This document shows, in pieces, positions 23,735 to 23,869 of a stretch of DNA of 23,869 bases. Made by a program: the position numbers and the translations under genes. The DNA is from PVC group bacterium (ex Bugula neritina AB1) (lineage in GTDB: Bacteria > GCA-001730085): positions 1 to 23,869 of the forward strand of contig MDLB01000083.1 of assembly GCA_001730085.1 (NCBI GenBank), read 5' to 3'. Below the pieces are notes generated by a model. That model did no database searches and was not told the DNA's origin. It worked only from the letters and a program-made list of their open reading frames with translations. Within the stretch, counting starts at the first letter, position 1. Each line of letters opens with the position of its first letter.

Positions 23735-23869
23735 CTAAGCTATTTTTTTAGCAACTAGGGGTTCTTGCTTCATAGAAATTCCTAACGGATTTTCTCCACA
23801 AGCTAACAAGGCATGCCCTGCCTCTAAGATATTACGCCCCGCATTACGGTCAGCGTTTGCACTGTAGCC
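23735..23869 (-). CDS. tnpB: TnpB (RNA-guided nuclease), C-terminal 44 codons only
   Basis: The minus strand is open from the right window edge to a TAG at 23735-23737. It encodes [20 protein letters not shown], then [24 protein letters not shown]. The [11 protein letters not shown] segment matches the TnpB/OrfB ending 'AD.NAA.NIL', in which the Asp is the third RuvC catalytic residue. The second zinc-ribbon CxxC would lie just outside the window. What is visible is intact in frame and ends normally, so the gene may be functional. TnpB is the RNA-guided nuclease of IS200/IS605 and IS1341-type elements, where it cuts the donor site to favour element retention. Confidence 0.88.
   Translation of the reverse strand, partial: GYSANADRNAGRNILEAGHALLACGENPLGISMKQEPLVAKKIA

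Larger units (their letters stand above)
23692..23869 (-). mobile_element. IS200/IS605-type element, right-end portion (runs off right edge)
   Basis: The element is oriented on the minus strand and its right end lies at 23692. TCAA (minus strand, 23692-23695) ends the element, as in the TCAA right-end cleavage site known from IS608. The imperfect subterminal hairpin at 23701-23722 comes next, then the 3' end of tnpB. There are no terminal inverted repeats, as expected for this family. The left end and any tnpA lie outside the window, so mobility cannot be judged. Confidence 0.82.

Overview
The window is strongly A+T rich and reads as a piece of an alphaproteobacterial genome, most likely a host-associated or intracellular lineage (Rickettsiales/Holosporales-like; this placement is inference). 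The evidence is the order SRP RNA - dnaX - ybaB, the alphaproteobacterial look of the SRP RNA and its upstream element, the high A+T content, long poly-A/T tracts, and insertion-sequence fragments at both edges. The genetic code looks standard; GTG starts are used for at least two genes.

Layout. The left edge (3-149) is the C-terminal tail of an IS5-type transposase. Next comes a small unrecognised secreted protein (313-876, +), then tRNA-Gly(TCC) at 1113-1186. On the minus strand follow a secreted beta-propeller protein (1189-2091) and LL-diaminopimelate aminotransferase dapL (2181-3413), separated by a long hairpin. A gene-free stretch of about 750 bp ends in the promoter of an HU gene (4162-4431, +). 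From 4563 to 14118 there is a minus-strand DNA-maintenance block, listed here in transcription order: nth, a LOG-family protein, a DUF192 membrane-anchored protein, the SRP RNA, dnaX, ybaB, mutS, a glutaredoxin-like protein and mutL. Small gaps suggest that LOG through the glutaredoxin gene are transcribed together, with mutL having its own upstream region.

The most remarkable object is at 14595-23291 (+): one 2,898-residue protein with an N-terminal export-signal-like segment and a central, complete set of superfamily 2 helicase/translocase motifs (Walker A APTGIGKT, DEAH, SGTP, a motif V-like TTTPKLSVGWD, and QAYGRDRK). These motifs are spread over about 1,080 residues by large helical insertions and are followed by about 1,350 residues of unrecognised, mostly helical sequence. 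It has its own clear promoter. A 22-bp perfect inverted repeat lies inside its reading frame. An exported NTPase makes sense mainly if it works in a host cell, so a giant effector or toxin is the leading hypothesis.

The right edge (23692-23869) is the end of an IS200/IS605-type element on the minus strand. It carries the last 44 codons of tnpB, including the RuvC-III aspartate region, and the right-end hairpin where a TnpB omega RNA would finish.

Functionally, the central block combines mismatch repair (mutS, mutL), base-excision repair (nth), the replicative clamp loader (dnaX) and nucleoid proteins (HU, YbaB). DapL supports lysine and peptidoglycan diaminopimelate synthesis by the aminotransferase shortcut.
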